Below are positions 6,408 through 7,527 of a DNA stretch of 7,527 bases, piece by piece. How positions within the stretch are numbered: position 1 is the first letter of the stretch; the number at the start of each line of letters is the position of its first letter. Below the pieces are notes generated by a model. That model was not told the origin of the DNA and did no database searches. It was given only the letters and a program-made list of their open reading frames with translations. The DNA is taken from assembly GCA_009697495.1 (NCBI GenBank), contig SHUN01000132.1, positions 1 through 7,527 of the forward strand, in the 5' to 3' direction. Made by a program: the position numbers and the translations under genes. This DNA comes from Bryobacterales bacterium (GTDB taxonomy: Bacteria > Acidobacteriota > Terriglobia > Bryobacterales > Bryobacteraceae).

Positions 6408-6623
6408 ATGGTGACCATCGACCCAATTCGGGTAGAAGTCGAACGCGAAGCAGACGGGAGAGTTCTGGCCTCCGTTCCCGACCTTCCTGGCGTAATGGCT
6501 TATGGCGCTAATGAGGGCGAGGCTATACGGAAAGTCAAGACGATTGCGCTCCAAGTCCTGGCCGACATGATTGAGGACGGTGAGGAAGTCCCGGAGCCCC
6601 TCCGGGTGCTCTTCGCTGCGTGA
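6408..6623 (+). CDS. hicB: HicB-family antitoxin, short form
   Basis: A 71-residue protein with the HicB partial RNase H-like fold: VEVEREADGRVLASVPDLPGV (strands 1-2 with the conserved DLPG at 25-28), AYGANEGEAIRKVKTIALQ (the glycine turn and main helix), then a helix and an acidic end (MIEDGEEVPEP). It lacks the C-terminal ribbon-helix-helix or HTH extension of longer HicB proteins, so it may bind toxin without being a strong repressor by itself. In the family HicB blocks the HicA RNase. Its stop overlaps the next start in GTGA (6620-6623), so the pair is translationally coupled. The order antitoxin-toxin is the reverse of the classical hicAB operon but is widespread. Both genes look intact, unlike the two other TA modules of the window. 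Confidence 0.88.
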   Translation: MVTIDPIRVEVEREADGRVLASVPDLPGVMAYGANEGEAIRKVKTIALQVLADMIEDGEEVPEPLRVLFAA

Positions 6624-6832
6624 GCGCCTGGAGTGCGGCCAAGGCACGGCGGGTTTATGCGGCCTTGCTGCGAATCGGCTGGACGTTGAAAAAACAGGTC
6701 GGGTCACACCGTAAATTGCAACGCAACGGTTGGCCGAACTTCACGTTCTGTTTCCACGATAGCGAAGAGATTGGTCCCGCGGCACTCGCGAAGATCGGCA
6801 AAGAGACGGGCCTTCGTCCAGAGCAACTTTGA
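6620..6832 (+). CDS. hicA: HicA-family toxin (mRNA interferase)
   Basis: A 70-residue protein with the double-stranded-RNA-binding-like fold of HicA. Key features are a first helix (ARRVYAALLRIGW), the motif QVGSHRKLQR with the likely catalytic His30 in GSH, a strand (NFTFCFHD) and the ending helix (GPAALAKIGKETGL). HicA cuts mRNA and tmRNA and is held inactive by HicB. The GTG at 6620 is the start because it overlaps the hicB stop and gives the first helix in full; no ATG gives a sensible product. The usual strand residues before the last helix (VTVPHP type) are replaced by TFCFHDSEEI, a normal variation. It appears complete, so it is probably active or recently so. Confidence 0.87.
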   Translation: MSAWSAAKARRVYAALLRIGWTLKKQVGSHRKLQRNGWPNFTFCFHDSEEIGPAALAKIGKETGLRPEQL

Positions 6833-6910
6833 GAATGGCGTAGCCGTTGATCTATCGAGCAGCCGGTGAAGCTGACAATTCTCACTGAGACTAGCGACTA
6901 GGCGCCGCCG

Positions 6911-6925
6911 CGGGTAGAATACCCG
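6911..6925 (+). promoter_or_regulatory. Candidate -10 box (TAGAAT) inside a CGGGT-N5-ACCCG palindrome
   Basis: TAGAAT (6915-6920) is a near-consensus -10 box lying 7 bases before the ATG at 6928, the spacing expected for a leaderless transcript. It sits in a perfect 5-base-arm inverted repeat (6911-6915 and 6921-6925), which could be a regulator site or chance. No -35 box is convincing. The rest of the 95-base gap 6833-6927 shows nothing else. Confidence 0.45.
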
Positions 6926-6927
6926 GT

Positions 6928-7527
6928 ATGCCCCGCACTCTGCTGTCACTGTTTTTCACGGCCTTCGCGCTAACCGCGCAGCCCCACCCCTTGGAATCGC
7001 TGATCACCGCGGCCCGCGAAAACTCGCCGCGATTGAAAGAACTGTTCGCCGCCGGATTGCCCGGTTTGGCCGGCAGGGATGGGGTTGCGGTGTGGGGGCA
7101 GGACTTCCTGTTTGCCGTCCAATCGGAGGACGCCGCGACCGTCTCAATCGATCACGGCCCGCCACTGGCAATGCGGCGCGTGCCGGCTTCGCCGTACTGG
7201 TATCTCGTAAAGACCCTCCGCCTCGGAACAACCCATCACTACGCCTACGCGTCCGGCGCAAAGTCATTGGGGAGCTATGACGTCGCGGGGTACAACCCGG
7301 ATTCGTATCCAATGCCCGGTGCCGCTCGCGGCGTGCTCTCGGCGAAAAAGACGTTACAAAGCCGCATTTATCCGGGCATGTCGGCCAACTACTGGGTCTA
7401 CGCCAACGCGGGCGCGGACCTGCAAAACGGTGCGCCGTTGATGATCTGGCAGGACGGCGAGAGCATCGCCGGCAACGTCGATCTCCTCCGCCTGCGCCTG
7501 CAAATTGTGAGCGTCACAATTTGCAGG
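6928..7527 (+). CDS. Secreted esterase-like protein (enterochelin-esterase/esterase D type), N-terminal part
   Basis: The first 200 residues are present without a stop; the gene runs off the window. Residues 1-17 (MPRTLLSLFFTAFALTA) are a Sec signal peptide with probable cleavage before QPHP. About 20-140 form an early-set beta-sandwich-like region (VAVWGQDFLFAVQSED, RVPASPYWYLVKTLRLGTTHHYAY), and MIWQDGES near 172-179 corresponds to the start of the alpha/beta-hydrolase part of putative esterases of the Fes/IroE type (the usual form is DG after a hydrophobic strand). The catalytic Ser, Asp and His lie beyond the edge, so activity cannot be judged. The last five residues (VTICR) come from the right arm of a perfect hairpin and are probably not genuine. 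The start is supported by the signal peptide and by a -10-like box 7 bases upstream. Confidence 0.72.
   Translation, partial: MPRTLLSLFFTAFALTAQPHPLESLITAARENSPRLKELFAAGLPGLAGRDGVAVWGQDFLFAVQSEDAATVSIDHGPPLAMRRVPASPYWYLVKTLRLGTTHHYAYASGAKSLGSYDVAGYNPDSYPMPGAARGVLSAKKTLQSRIYPGMSANYWVYANAGADLQNGAPLMIWQDGESIAGNVDLLRLRLQIVSVTICR
7497..7527. repeat. Perfect 14-base inverted repeat with 3-base loop at the window edge
   Basis: Bases 7497-7510 and 7514-7527 are exact reverse complements around the loop GCG. The right arm ends at the last base of the window. The left arm translates smoothly as part of the esterase (LQIVS), while the right arm adds VTICR, unlike the esterase family. The likeliest reading is a fold-back (palindromic) artefact at a contig end; a real hairpin inside the gene is less likely. 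Confidence 0.85.

Noticed and set aside
5688..6707. 339-codon open frame on the minus strand opposite the end of the PQQ gene and hicB-hicA
   Set aside because: It crosses three well-supported plus-strand features and shows no domain; it is a shadow of the GC bias.
7500..7524. Resemblance of the terminal palindrome to the symmetric lac operator (shared half-site AATTGTGAGCG)
   Set aside because: The left half is ordinary esterase coding sequence and the right half is its exact inverse at the sequence end, so a fold-back artefact explains it; vector contamination is not supported because no other vector sequence is seen.

Overview
The window looks like a piece of a high-GC acidobacterial genome, most like the Solibacter/Bryobacter lineage. 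This is inferred from content only: a DUF1553/DUF1501 gene pair followed by a TIM-barrel isomerase, a secreted c-type cytochrome/PQQ-propeller fusion, several toxin-antitoxin (TA) modules, and genes with a -10-like hexamer just upstream of the start and no clear Shine-Dalgarno. The sequence ends inside a perfect hairpin, so the right edge may be a contig end with an assembly artefact.

Layout. 1-2393 (+): a compact run of the C-terminal end of a DUF1553 protein, a Tat-exported DUF1501 protein (alkaline-phosphatase-like fold) and a sugar phosphate isomerase/epimerase-like protein, with gaps of 2 and 4 bases. 2475-3542: two tail-to-tail TA modules. On + is brnT-brnA behind a visible promoter with a palindrome in its spacer; on - is a minimal nucleotidyltransferase (MNT) gene overlapping a HEPN gene. 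In both modules the toxin-type gene (brnT, HEPN) is broken by an internal deletion that also shifts the frame, while the partner (BrnA, MNT) is intact. 3640-6341 (+): a small Ala/Lys-rich coiled-coil protein overlaps, in an ATGATG arrangement, a 765-residue secreted protein with two N-terminal haem c motifs and a PQQ-type beta-propeller. 6408-6832 (+): an apparently intact hicB-hicA module with a GTGA overlap. 6928-7527 (+): the N-terminal part of a secreted esterase-like protein, cut by the window edge.

The first and third blocks fit a polymer- or carbohydrate-degrading soil or sediment lifestyle, with exported enzymes and a periplasmic quinohaemoprotein dehydrogenase feeding electrons to cytochromes. 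The TA block between them looks like a decaying accessory insertion. No stretch over 300 bases lacks a gene; the longest gaps are about 100 bases (2394-2501, 3543-3639, 6833-6927). I see no tRNA, rRNA, CRISPR array or insertion sequence. I do not see a clear new system. The most unusual signals are the parallel loss of both toxins with both antitoxins kept, the metal-site pattern of the PQQ protein, and the terminal hairpin.
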